From Pogona vitticeps (Eukaryota > Chordata > Lepidosauria > Squamata > Agamidae), in contig NC_135792.1 in NCBI RefSeq assembly GCF_051106095.1, positions 13,263,501-13,327,500 of the forward strand: 64,000 nucleotides of DNA, given 5' to 3'. The translations under genes were made by a program, and so were the position numbers. Shown here one piece after another: positions 52,001 through 60,508 of the stretch. Position 1 is the stretch's first letter. Every line of letters begins with the position of its first letter. Below the pieces are notes generated by a model. The model did not search any database, was not told where the DNA came from, and saw nothing but the letters and a program-made list of their open reading frames with translations.

Positions 52001-52763
52001 AATACTAAATAAAGAGGATACCCCGCTAGAAAAACTATATAATAATAAAGAGGATAATAAGAAGGGTATTGCAAGGAAGTTGTACAACTTGATAAATACA
52101 GATAAAGATTATATGATTGGGACAATACAAACGAAGTGGGAAAGAGAAATGACATTGTCAGCATACGAAATAGATGGGTTAATGGAAGGCATATTGGAAA
52201 TCAAAATGGATAAATTTAGAGAATTGGAGATGAAATTAATATTGAAATGGTATAGGACACCCCCTCAGTTGTCTTATATGATAAAAGGTTTGAATTCAAG
52301 TTGCTGGCATTGTAAGAGGAGTAAGGGATATTATGCACATCTTTGGTGCGAATGCCCTAAGGTTATTGAATTTTGGCAGCTGATTTTAGAAAAGGTGAAC
52401 GCCGTGTGTAATATTAAATTGCAGCTGACTGGGAAAATCTTGTTTATGGGAGTTCTGGGGAATAATAAAGTAAAAAAACCTAAACAGAATTTATTTAAAG
52501 CTATGATTATAGCAGCATATGCAGTAATAGCTTATGGGTGGAAGGATGCATCAAAATGGACTTTGGAAAGATGGAATTGGTATTTATATGAATGGATTCA
52601 ATCAGACATACTGTCGATTTTGACACAGGATAAGGTATGGGAAGAAAAAACATTAGAGATAAGAAAGAAATGGTCGGGATATGTAAGATGGGTAAGAGAA
52701 GGGGGGGCCAATAATGTTATATTGGTTAAACTCCAAAAGGTGTGCTCATGGTTGCAGATTTAA
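49023..52763 (+). CDS. L1 ORF2: endonuclease and reverse transcriptase
   Basis: An uninterrupted 1246-residue protein. The N-terminal AP-type endonuclease shows N11 in SLNVNGL, E40 in LCLQETH, the IYAPN and AGDLNND motifs, and SDHAPLLVEI. The reverse transcriptase includes RKSPGLDGFTSEFYK, NSYRPISLTNQDYKIFAKIL, GVKQGCPLSPMLFVLSMEPL and the catalytic YADD at residues 672-675. The C-terminus carries a CCHC-like knuckle (C1094, C1097, H1106, C1111). L1 ORF2p nicks target DNA and copies its own RNA into the nick. Length is close to the usual 1250-1280. The first ATG after the spacer is taken as the start because the endonuclease motif begins a few residues later. All expected motifs are present. 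Confidence 0.95.
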   Translation: MGRIIKVLSLNVNGLASDLKRYRLNKMIKDQGVDILCLQETHKSKRDVRPLMKSSDWSLQIESRGTNKARGVAILLHSRMNIDVLEQCKDRDGRFIFVKFRMNGKKYTLACIYAPNKGQTLFLNRTFQRLQSFYEGDLLIAGDLNNDIRENKKLNLKKWKLKEVFSLLQDEKHPTFYSKRYKKFSCIDHILVKETNDMEVNSVETGAIWISDHAPLLVEIGLEEEQKVRRWRFNSRIFLQQKDREDLIRGIQKYFKENKGSAEEDIIWDAAKAVIRGICISKEIHFRRKVNFKREQKLKEIVELQRRLQVKFERQIQEQLNRVKEELQELDNLFLWKKDLLVRNEYQRININSMKRLANYLKKRKEKQKIGCMKNETGSKVFKDKQIREIFEDFYSKLFKVNEEKQFEEAIVNKIKKQDLAILNEEITQQEILTVIKNLKSRKSPGLDGFTSEFYKMVGPLIVPEMQSLFNKIMKGGRAPESWRKTEIMIILKQSRDPTDPNSYRPISLTNQDYKIFAKILANRLEKTLPRLIGEDQYGFVKGRYIGHPIRNVINTLHHGNSEGRFALLKLDVYKAFDTLSHGYLFQVLSKFGFDGPFLIALKEIYREGKAMIKVNDNYTKEILLQRGVKQGCPLSPMLFVLSMEPLAEKIRSSSKIRGYTVGKEVIKLNLYADDIILVLQNPLDAIRELLIILEEFKEYSGLGVNISKSEIMFKRIDLMEQKEIAKLTGMKLGIRRLKYLGITITKSIKNLMGTNYKITWRRIQEKLNEWDNRYISILGKIRAIKMFIIPKMLYLFQVLPEYIPKKQLAVWDQELKNWVFGKKKARIVKRVIYSPQEDLGWGLPHLESYYEAFQIKMLLELDGKSVEKWVRWEDIINKGVGKFGIFTQKVKNDIKNTIGPRQTALTIWGERQLNWMPSLSKWTPLESLGEDLKIEKTFWKKLKETGYYRVKDLYNPQGTQIPAQNVVGQVGRQYWLQTMALYNILKQRRYSGILNKEDTPLEKLYNNKEDNKKGIARKLYNLINTDKDYMIGTIQTKWEREMTLSAYEIDGLMEGILEIKMDKFRELEMKLILKWYRTPPQLSYMIKGLNSSCWHCKRSKGYYAHLWCECPKVIEFWQLILEKVNAVCNIKLQLTGKILFMGVLGNNKVKKPKQNLFKAMIIAAYAVIAYGWKDASKWTLERWNWYLYEWIQSDILSILTQDKVWEEKTLEIRKKWSGYVRWVREGGANNVILVKLQKVCSWLQI

Positions 52764-53814
52764 AATTAAATGGTCTTTTTTTTTTTTTTTTTGGGGGGGG
52801 TGGGATAAGGGGGTAGAAATAAATAGGAAAATGATGACTATGTAAAGATAAGAGAAATGGTTATGTATGGATATGTTAATTAAAAAATTAAAAAAAAAAA
52901 AAATCTGTTAGAGAGGAGCCACAGACGCTGATGTGGCCCTCCAAGGTTTGCTGGTGTAACATAATTAGGTGTATTTGCTTGATTTGTGAGTACAAACATT
53001 TACTGTAGGCTTAGCCTTGAAGTCCTTAGGCAAGGTACAAATGAATTTTCTTCTGCAATATGTTGATATCACATCCTGTAGTAATAGATTTCATTGTATG
53101 GTTCATTAAACTATTCTCATCTCATGATATCATGATAATAACACCCATTTTATCTTTGAATTCCCTATTAGGGCAAACTCTAGTGCAATTTACTGTCAGC
53201 TCTTGCAGGGTAAATTGGGGCTAGATGGTGATAGACAATCTGCCAAAAAGAGAGAGAACATTTGTGTCAATGACTTGGTGCTTTAAACAAAGAGATTAGT
53301 CCTTTTCAGGCATTATGCATTATGGCTGAATCTTGAAGGGCTGGATGGATAATGGGGACATGGCAATGCATATAAGCCAAACCTATTTCCCTCTCACCTG
53401 AAGGACAGTGTTTAACATAAAGGTTTGCAAAGGATCCCTGTGATTGGAAGCTCTGAAGGCTTCTTTGCAGTCACTATAGCTAAACATCCAATAATATTGA
53501 CAGACTTCCAGGGGGATAGAGTGTAAAGGGTGAGGCTGATATGGATGCTTTTGTGCCCAGGGCCAGAGTAGCCCAATGCAAATTCTGGCAAAGCAGCTTT
53601 TCTGTGAAGATAAATGGGAATGGATTTCTATAGGATAAAGAGTTTGAAAATGAACATACCTTTTGCTGCTTCTGATTCGTACAAAGCTGTAATGTCTAAA
53701 CATGAATTAACATTTTCTCCAGTCTTGAAGAAAAGAACAACATACTGGTGAGTAGTTTATTTAGGTTTATATTCTGCTCTGTTCCCAGGGCCTTAGACAG
53801 TAGATTTCATTGTA

Positions 53815-54774
53815 CAGTGGTGCCTCGCATAACGATTTTAATTGGTTAAAAAAAACGTTATATGAAACATCTTTATGTGAAACACCATTTCCCATAGGAA
53901 TGCAATGGAAACCGGTTAATCCGTTCCAATAGGCACGGATTGCCGTCCTTAAGCGAAAAAACCCATAGGAAACATCGTTAAACGATACAATGTTTCCTCC
54001 ATTGGAATGTATTGAAGCTGACTCAATGCATTTCAATGGCTTTGCGAAGTCAATTTTTGCAAATTTAAGTGTGTAATAAAAGGGTCAAAAATGGTTTTAA
54101 ATGCTTGGATTAGCTTCTGCACCCTCTAAAACAGATGCAAAAGTTAATTTGGCTTTGATCTGACTTTTCGTTAATTTATGGTGAATTTTTTCCCCCCAAC
54201 TTTTGACAGCTGTCAAAATCTGACAGCTCCATTGGTTCCTATGGGGGAAGAAAAAATTCACAAAAAAGTAACGAAGACTCAGCAACTGTTCTAAATGCTT
54301 GGATTCGTTAGAGGACCCCCTAAGTCGTGTGCAAACCTGATTTGGCTTTGATCTGACTTTTCGTTAATTTATGGTGAATTTCTTTTCGGCCCATAGGAAC
54401 CAGTGGAGCTGTCAGATTTTGACAGCTCCATTGGTTCCTATGGGCCGAAAAAAAAATTCACCATAAATTAACGAAAAGTCAGATCAAAGCCAAATCAGGT
54501 TTGCGCATGACTTAGGGGGTCCTCTAACGAATCCAAGCATTTAGAACCGTTTTTGACCCTTCTAAGACACTTTTTAAATTGAAAAAAGAAACATCGTTAA
54601 GTGAAGCAGGGGACCTAAAATCGTATTTGTTATGCCAAGCATGGTCCCAAACTTCGCTAAGCGAAAATCGCCCATAGGAAACATTGTTATACAGTGCATA
54701 TTATTTTCTAAAAAAAACACATCGTTATGCGAATTCATCACTAAACGAGGCACTCGTTAAGCGAGGCACCACTG
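53815..54774. mobile_element. TA-flanked foldback transposon with internal palindromes
   Basis: The left end CAGTGGTGCCTCGCATAACG and the right end GTTAAGCGAGGCACCACTG are inverted, with TA on both sides, as in Tc1/mariner or pogo-type insertion. The 960-bp element has no transposase. Its interior holds two related hairpin units built on GACAGCTCCATTGGTTCCTA, the second being a 254-bp palindrome. Confidence 0.8.
54291..54544. repeat. 254-bp near-perfect palindrome
   Basis: The left arm starts CTAAATGCTTGGATTCGTTA and the right arm ends TAACGAATCCAAGCATTTAG. The arms of about 127 bp mirror one another around CAGATTTTGACAG with very few differences. The sequence lies inside the foldback transposon and inside a DPY19L3 intron, so the pre-mRNA could form a long hairpin. 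Confidence 0.85.
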
Positions 54775-55692
54775 TATAGACAAGAAATTAAGGCATTGAA
54801 ATAAGAAGAATTTATTATATACTGAACTCCAACTTTCTAGCCACAGAATTCTGTATTTCTGTTCCTTTGAAGTCTCATAGTGAAATTGGTCAGTTCCTGA
54901 TTGTTTCCCTCCTTTAGTAAACCTGAACACTCGGATCCATACCAGTCAGTTTAAGATTAGCCAGCCAAGAGTTCTGTGTGTGTTAATTATATTTGTTAAA
55001 GACATACTGTATAGATTTGGTCATTTTAATTCAAGTACAGTATCTGAATTGAGCATTCCTCTGAATTTTTTAAGAATATTTGCTGCTTAATTAATTGGAT
55101 TATATTTTTAAAAGTAATATGATTTTATTCCTTTTTCTAGTGCATTTTGCTTTCATGTTGAAAGCCAAAACACTATTTTCTGTAATTCTTATTTATTTAA
55201 AAGTTGTATCTAGCTTTGGCGTTTACAGCTTTCAAGTACATCACTAATGGTGGAGACTAGAGCATTTAGTTATGGGATAGAATTTAGAGGTAATCTCACC
55301 CCTGATCTTCTTTCCCAAAGTGTCCTCTATATTTGGCTGCTAGGCTGTTAGTAGTACATTTACCAGCTCTGCAAATAAGTAGATCCAGAACCCTTCATAG
55401 ATCTTGATGCATTGAGTCATTGTGATGATTTAAGAATCATGTTGTCCTTCCAGTGTATCAGCTATCTCAAGGATAATGGCATTCAGAGGTAGGAGTTGAA
55501 TGTCATTTTAGTCCCAACTGGAGCAAACCCATTGTATGGGGCTTATATTTTATTTATTAATTTATTATTTTATTTACAATATTTTTTAGCTGCACCATTA
55601 CCACTGGCCTCTGGGTGGCATACAACAATATTAAAACTTAAAAACATTTAAAAAGACAATATAAAATATTCTATATATATATATGATGGTAT

Positions 55693-56330
55693 GCCCAGTG
55701 TGGTGTAGTGGATAGAGTGACAGACTGGGACTCTGGCGAACAGGATTTGAATCCCCGATCAGTCGTGGAAACTCACTGGGGTAATGGAACTGGTAAAGCC
55801 ACTCCTTAAAACCCCATACAGTGGTGCCCTGCATAGCGACAATAATCCGTTCCAAAAAATTCGTCGCTATACAGATTCGTCGCTATGCGGGGCAAAAAAG
55901 CCCATAGGAACGCATTGAAACCCCTTCAATGCGTTCCTATGGGCAAAAAACTCACCATTCTACGGAAATCCTCCATGCAGCCGCCATTTTCGCTGCCCGG
56001 TAAGCGAGGAAAGGGCGTCAAAAGACTGCGGGCAGCCATTTTGGAACAGCCAATCAACTGTTTTAAAAACATCGTTATGCGATAATCGGTAAGCAAAACG
56101 CTTACCGATCATCGCAAAGCAATGTTTTGCCATTGAAAACATCATTATGCGATCGCTTTTGCGATTGCAAAAACCTCATTGCTATGCAGATTCGTTGTTA
56201 AACTAATCGCTCGTTACGCGGGGCACCACTGTACTTACCTTGAAAATCCTGTTAGAATCGCTGTATGGTTAGTTATGTGCCATCAAGTGATTCCAACTTG
56301 ATGGTACGCAACTAACTAAATATAAATGAT
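55693..56330 (+). repeat. Sauria SINE split by a foldback transposon
   Basis: The head CCAGTGTGGTGTAGTGGATA, the B-box-like GGATTTGAATCCCCGATCAG and the body GTAATGGAACTGGTAAAGCC run to about 55816. The tail resumes at about 56234 with CTTACCTTGAAAATCCTGTT. The element at 55819-56231 sits between the two halves. The tail contains the inverted pair GTTAGTTATGTGCCATCAAG and CTTGATGGTACGCAACTAAC. Confidence 0.75.
55819..56231. mobile_element. TA-flanked foldback transposon (413 bp)
   Basis: It starts CAGTGGTGCCCTGCATAGCG and ends GTTACGCGGGGCACCACTG with TA on each side. The interior contains CCCATAGGAACGCATTGAA and its exact inverse TTCAATGCGTTCCTATGGG. There is no transposase. It shares ends and core with the element at 58018-58449 and shares its ends with those at 53815 and 57086. 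Confidence 0.85.
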
Positions 56331-56332
56331 GA

Positions 56333-56455
56333 GCCCAATGATTTAGGTATCTGGCTGTGGAGCCAACATTTAGGAGTTCAATTCCTCACTGTGCCTCCTT
56401 AGTAGGGACTAGACTTGAACTAAAGGGTCCCTTCCAGCTCTGCAGTTCTAAGATT
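56333..56455 (+). repeat. tRNA-headed SINE fragment
   Basis: GATTTAGGTATCTGGCTGTG and GGAGTTCAATTCCTCACTGT resemble A- and B-box regions of a tRNA-derived SINE, followed by GGGTCCCTTCCAGCTCTGCA. It is a decayed copy, not a tRNA gene. Confidence 0.55.
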
Positions 56456-57335
56456 ATATTACTGTACTGTTAAACAAGTCACATTGATTTCAGTGGGTCT
56501 GCTATACCTGGGATTAAAATTGATTAGCCCTTCATTTCCAAATGAAATGGGTGAAGATCCACAAACATGTACTGTATAAGTATCATAATTTTCACTAAAG
56601 CACCACTAGAGTCATGTTGTCAACAGAGTATGTAATAGAGTGACAAAAATGCATGTGTAGAATATACCACACTTAAATATTATTATTCAGCTGTTAACCT
56701 ATAGAAAAATATAAATTGCAATCGAACATGAAAGATGTAAATGAAGAAAGCAGATGTTATCTTAGTATGAAACAGATGTAAAACAGTAGTGTTTACTTCA
56801 TGAAGTATGGCATTGGGTTGAATACATCTGGTGTTCAGCTTACAAATTAATAATTTATGTTTGATGCATTCTTGCTAATGAGATCCCCTCTATGCCCAGC
56901 AAATTCTGGAACATTTCAGAGATATTTCCGTTTTTAAAATATTGACTATATTATAATATTGACTGTATTTTTCAGTGTATGTGCAACTAACATGGAAACT
57001 TCAGTCATGTAGATTCATGTAAAATGATAAGACCATAGGATCTGACTGTCAGTGTTTCAGGGACTTTAGTGAGCTTAAGCTGATGCAGTGGTGCCTCGAC
57101 TTACGAACGTCCCTACTTAATGACCATTTCAACTTACAAACAGCTCCGGTTGCAAAATTTGGCTTCGACTTGCAACCGGAGCTTTGACTTATGACTGAAA
57201 AAAAATGCAGGGAAAGCGGGAAATTTGAACTGCTTTCAGTTAACTGTTGAGTCAGCGAAGATGCTGCTTCTCTGTACCCCATTTGCCCCAGCAGTTAGAG
57301 AGTGTGAATACGGAGAGAGACTTTGGACTGCCTGG

Positions 57336-57357
57336 TACTGTACTGTACTGTACTGTA
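57336..57357. repeat. (TACTG)n short tandem repeat
   Basis: About four TACTG units in direct succession, ending GTACTGTATT, inside the foldback element. Confidence 0.85.
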
Positions 57358-58017
57358 TTTTTTGGCTTTTTTATTTTTGCTTTTTGGATTTTTGACTTTC
57401 TTTTTTAAAACAGAGAGACTGCCTGTTCTGGGTGAGTACTGTATTTACGGTACAGGGTTTTTGCAGCGTGGGTTTGGGCTAGGTGGGGGGTTTATGTTTA
57501 TGTGCTCTGATGGGTCTTGCAGTGTGGGTTTAAAATGTGAAAATTAGACTGTAATTTTAAAACGTAAAATTTATTTTTTCATTCTGAGGCTCCTAGGGTT
57601 TGTGTACTGTGAGCTCTCTTTTGTTTTAAAATGTGTGGGTTTAAAATGTGACACTAAAGTCTTTTTGTTTTAAAATCAGAAAATTTTATATGAGGGGTTG
57701 TGGTTGCAGGCATGGTGTAAAATGGGCTTTAGACTCGAGTCTCTCCCCTCCCCCATTGTCTTCTCTCTGCATTCTCTCTTTTTGTGCTTAACATCACAAA
57801 CCTTTGCCTGAGGGGTCTGTGTGCCCCAGTGATGACCTTTTTTCTTTCCTCTTTTCCCCATTGTTCCCTCCCTCCATTCCTGCCCTTTTTTTAACCTAAG
57901 TCATCTTAGGTTAAAAGAAGAAAAATTCTCTCCCTAGTGGTAGAGGATGGATTAACCACTTTTGCATTGGTTCCTATGGGAATGAATGCTTCGACTTGCA
58001 ACCGGCACCTCTAGATA

Positions 58018-58449
58018 GAGTGGTGCCTCGTATTACGATGTTAATTCGTTCCAGCGAAATCGCTGTAGAACGAAAACATCGTAAAGCGAAATTAAAAAGC
58101 CCATAGAAACACATTAAAACCTGATTAATGCGTTCCTGTGGGCTTGAAACTCACCGTCCGGCGAAGATCCTCTATAGCGCGGCCATTTTCGCTGCCCGTG
58201 CAGCGAGGAATCCATCCCAGAAAACAGCGGGCGGCCATTTTTTTAACCCGGCAGCCATTTTGAAACTGCCAATCAGCTGTAGGAAAATCGTCCCTTTGCG
58301 AGAATCGGTTCCCGAAGCAGGGAACCGATCATCACAAAGCAAAATTCCCCCATAGGAAACATCGTTTCGCTATCGCTTTTGTGATCGCAAAAACTGTCGT
58401 TATGCGATTTTGTCGTAAAACGGAGCGCTCGTCTTGCGAGGCACCACTG
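58018..58449. mobile_element. Nested TA-flanked foldback transposon (432 bp)
   Basis: The left end GAGTGGTGCCTCGTATTACG and the right end GTCTTGCGAGGCACCACTG are flanked by TA (58016-58017, 58450-58451). It shares GCGGCCATTTTCGCTGCCCG with the copy at 55819. There is no coding capacity. It lies within the element 57086-58584. Confidence 0.8.
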
Positions 58450-58769
58450 TACAACCAAAAAACAGCCAGAACAGATTAATCAGGTTTCAGTGTATTTCAA
58501 TGGGAAATGCTGCTTCCACTTACAACCATTTCAACTTATGACCATCTTCTGGAACAGATTATGGTCTTAAGTTGAGATACCAGTTACTACTCTAGCAGGT
58601 TCATGGAGCATAATGTTTCAAAGGGTTTAAAACTTGTATCTGTTATGTACTAGTCAGTGTTTTCCTAATTTTGATTGACTGTTCCTAGTCATTATGAATA
58701 ACAATAATAATTTAATAATTGTCATCATCTTAGAACTGTCATCATCTTAGTCCAGCTCCTGTCAGGGAG

Positions 58770-58846
58770 GCACAGTGGCGAATCAAACTCCCAGCCTCTG
58801 CCTCTCCAGCCAGATACCTAAACCACTGAGCTATCCCAACAGTTCA
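58770..58846 (-). repeat. tRNA-headed SINE head
   Basis: Read on the minus strand it gives GGATAGCTCAGTGGTTTAGG then GGGAGTTTGATTCGCC, the A- and B-box-like parts of the SINE also seen at 56333. It has no cloverleaf-quality tRNA structure and no CCA context, so it is not called a tRNA gene. Confidence 0.55.
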
Positions 58847-59389
58847 GTATCAGCCATCTGTTCTTCCTCCTTTTTCCATTGGTTTGTCTCAAATTAGGAC
58901 TTTATTTCGGTTTGGATAATGAGAATTTCATTATTATTTAATTTAATATATTTCATACCTTACTTCAACTATACTGTATCTGAATAGTCTCTTGACTCTT
59001 GCTAATGCATTGGTTATCCAAACAGGAGCGTAAGTTACAATTGCGTCCCATGTCCCTATTGGTGTGCTTTTTGAACACCAGTCAAAGTTGCCTGATAGAT
59101 TTGAATCTTGGAGTCTGGACTAAAATCTCTGCTGTGCCACCAATACTTCAAATGTCCTTGACTGAGAGATTGATCTGAGGTCTTCACTAGTAGAATTGGG
59201 AAGGCATCTGATCTGTTTCACAGAAGTGTTGACCATGAAAAATAAGATGAGTCAAACCTATTGTATTAACTAACATTTACCGTTTTGTTGATGTTACACT
59301 GACTTTATTGAACTGTTTGAAATTATGCAAAATTAAGAAAAACGTCAACATGTTTCTTCTTGCCTCTTAACTGGCCTGTTTTCCTACAG

Positions 59390-59480
59390 GAAGTGGAGCA
59401 GGAAATTTCATTCAGGACAGAATGTGGTCTCTATTATTCGTATTACAAACAGATGCTGCAGGCTCCTTCCATTTCATTAG
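59390..59480 (+). CDS. DPY19L3: DPY19L3 coding exon 4 (residues 77-106)
   Basis: The acceptor TTTTCCTACAG precedes GAAGTGGAGCAGGAAATTTC. The exon encodes EVEQEISFRTECGLYYSYYK and QMLQAPSISL, almost the same as the human EVEREISFRTECGLYYSYYK block. This first luminal loop contains the acidic stretch that in DPY19-type, OST-like glycosyltransferases contributes to the active site. It ends in phase 1, TTAG followed by GTATTG. Confidence 0.95.
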
Positions 59481-59810
59481 GTATTGTAAGATATATATTA
59501 TATATTAATTAAACTTTGATTTTCTGAACTGCATAAAGTGCACATAGCTCTCAAAAGTGTGATTCTGTTGCATTTTTGGTCTTCAACCATGTCTTAAGCT
59601 TGTCATAGAGTCTCTGTATAAATTCTAGGAATACAAACTTTTATGTTGTTGCTGTGTCTCAGGGCTGGGGGAAGTGTGATGTTAAGTCATTAAGTCAAGT
59701 CTCAGTTTAGTCATTTTTTAACTCCTAGAGAGAGTTCTGATTTGATTAGATCAAACACACACTTATTTTATCTACTATGGTATCTGTAAAGCTGCTATCC
59801 AGCACCACAT

Positions 59811-59960
59811 GTTAATAATAATAATAATAAACCTTTATTGGCATACAGCAGAAAGAGCCGCAAAATAGATACAATAAAATACACATACAGGGTTCGTTGC
59901 ATACGAGTGGGGTGGATAAAATAACAGCGTTAAGCCCCTCATGTTGAACTAATTGTTTTT
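59811..59960 (-). repeat. LINE 3' tail with (TAA)n
   Basis: TAATAATAATAATAATAAAC followed by CTTTATTGGCATACAGCAG is the reverse complement of an L2/CR1-like 3' end in which GTATGCCAATAAAGG precedes an ATT repeat. No coding part remains. Confidence 0.5.
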
Positions 59961-59979
59961 TTCACTGATCAGTTTCATA

Positions 59980-60190
59980 TCTGTATATAATGATCAGGAA
60001 TAGAATGCATCATTTTCGCCTTGGTCTCCAGTGACACATCCTCAGTCTTGTGAATCTGTTCTAGTTCTTTGATACCTGTTCTTTCAAGCCTCGGTCTCCT
60101 GATTTCTTGACTGCAGTCAGTTTTGTAACTTAGTAAAAGACCCATTCTGTTGATGAGTTGCATTAGCCTCAAGGTACCTAGAATCCCAAA
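59980..60190 (-). repeat. RTE-clade LINE fragment
   Basis: The minus strand reads LERTGIKELEQIHKTEDVSL then ETKAKMMHSIP, which parallels the EAKIIHALLF region of the RTE copy in intron 1. Short and decayed. Confidence 0.5.
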
Positions 60191-60386
60191 ACACATATCA
60201 CACTAACAACTTACTAAACATATATAATTATATTATTGAAGAAAAAATTTATTCCAAAACGTTAAACCAAAGGACTTTGTAATGATGGAATTTGATAACA
60301 AACACATTTCTTCAGTTTCTAACTCTGTAAATTATCAATATTTTTTAAAAAGCATGCTCTCCTTTTATTTCCCTCTTACTCTGCAG

Positions 60387-60508
60387 GTTTACATAGTTTG
60401 ATTTATGATAATAAAACTGAATCTATGAGAACGATTAATATACTTGGAAGAATGAATGTTTACCAAGAAGTATTTCTTAGCATTCTATATACAGTTTTTC
60501 ATATGAAG
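60387..60508 (+). CDS. DPY19L3: DPY19L3 coding exon 5 (residues 107-147)
   Basis: Joined to the G from exon 4 it reads GLHSLIYDNKTESMRTINIL, then GRMNVYQEVFLSILYTVFHM and K, matching human GLIYDNKTESMKTINLLQRM and NIYQEVFLSILYRVL. N115 in NKT is a likely N-glycosylation site in the luminal loop, conserved in the family. NVYQEVFLSILY begins the next membrane-associated segment. The donor is AAG followed by GTATGT, phase 0. Confidence 0.95.

Larger units (their letters stand above)
47748..52902 (+). mobile_element. Full-length L1 LINE with perfect target duplication
   Basis: The element is bounded by the exact 16-bp duplication ATCTGTTAGAGAGGAG at 47732-47747 and 52903-52918 and ends in a poly(A) tail. 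It has a short CpG-bearing 5' UTR (about 228 bp), ORF1 (47976-48724), a G-rich spacer of about 300 bp, an uninterrupted ORF2 (49023-52763) and a 3' UTR with T and G runs. The length of 5155 bp and the absence of decay in the duplication indicate a recent insertion. It lies in sense with DPY19L3. Confidence 0.95.
57086..58584. mobile_element. Larger foldback transposon hosting a nested relative
   Basis: The left end is CAGTGGTGCCTCGACTTACG. The right end TTAAGTTGAGATACCAGT is its degraded inverse. Near the ends, CCATTTCAACTTACAAAC mirrors the inverse of CTTACAACCATTTCAACTTA. The internal part includes a TACTG repeat at 57336-57357 and AT-rich sequence without a recognisable transposase. The element at 58018-58449 has inserted into it, so this copy is older. 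Confidence 0.6.
47286..59389 (+). other. DPY19L3: DPY19L3 intron 3
   Basis: A 12.1-kb intron, about two thirds mobile DNA: a full-length L1, then foldback elements at 53815, 55819, 57086 and 58018, a split Sauria SINE and two tRNA-headed SINE pieces. The remaining segments 52919-53812, 54777-55690 and 58850-59389 show no exon. The acceptor is CTGTTTTCCTACAG. Confidence 0.75.
59481..60386 (+). other. DPY19L3: DPY19L3 intron 4
   Basis: A 0.9-kb intron containing a (TAA)n-linked LINE tail and a small RTE relic. The acceptor is CTCTTACTCTGCAG. Confidence 0.75.

Noticed and set aside
53383-53703. Minus-strand open frame of 106 codons in DPY19L3 intron 3
   Set aside because: No similarity to any family I recognise and no promoter or splice context. 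It could be an old repeat.
58770-58846. tRNA gene
   Set aside because: It has A- and B-box-like segments but belongs to a dispersed SINE and lacks a sound cloverleaf.
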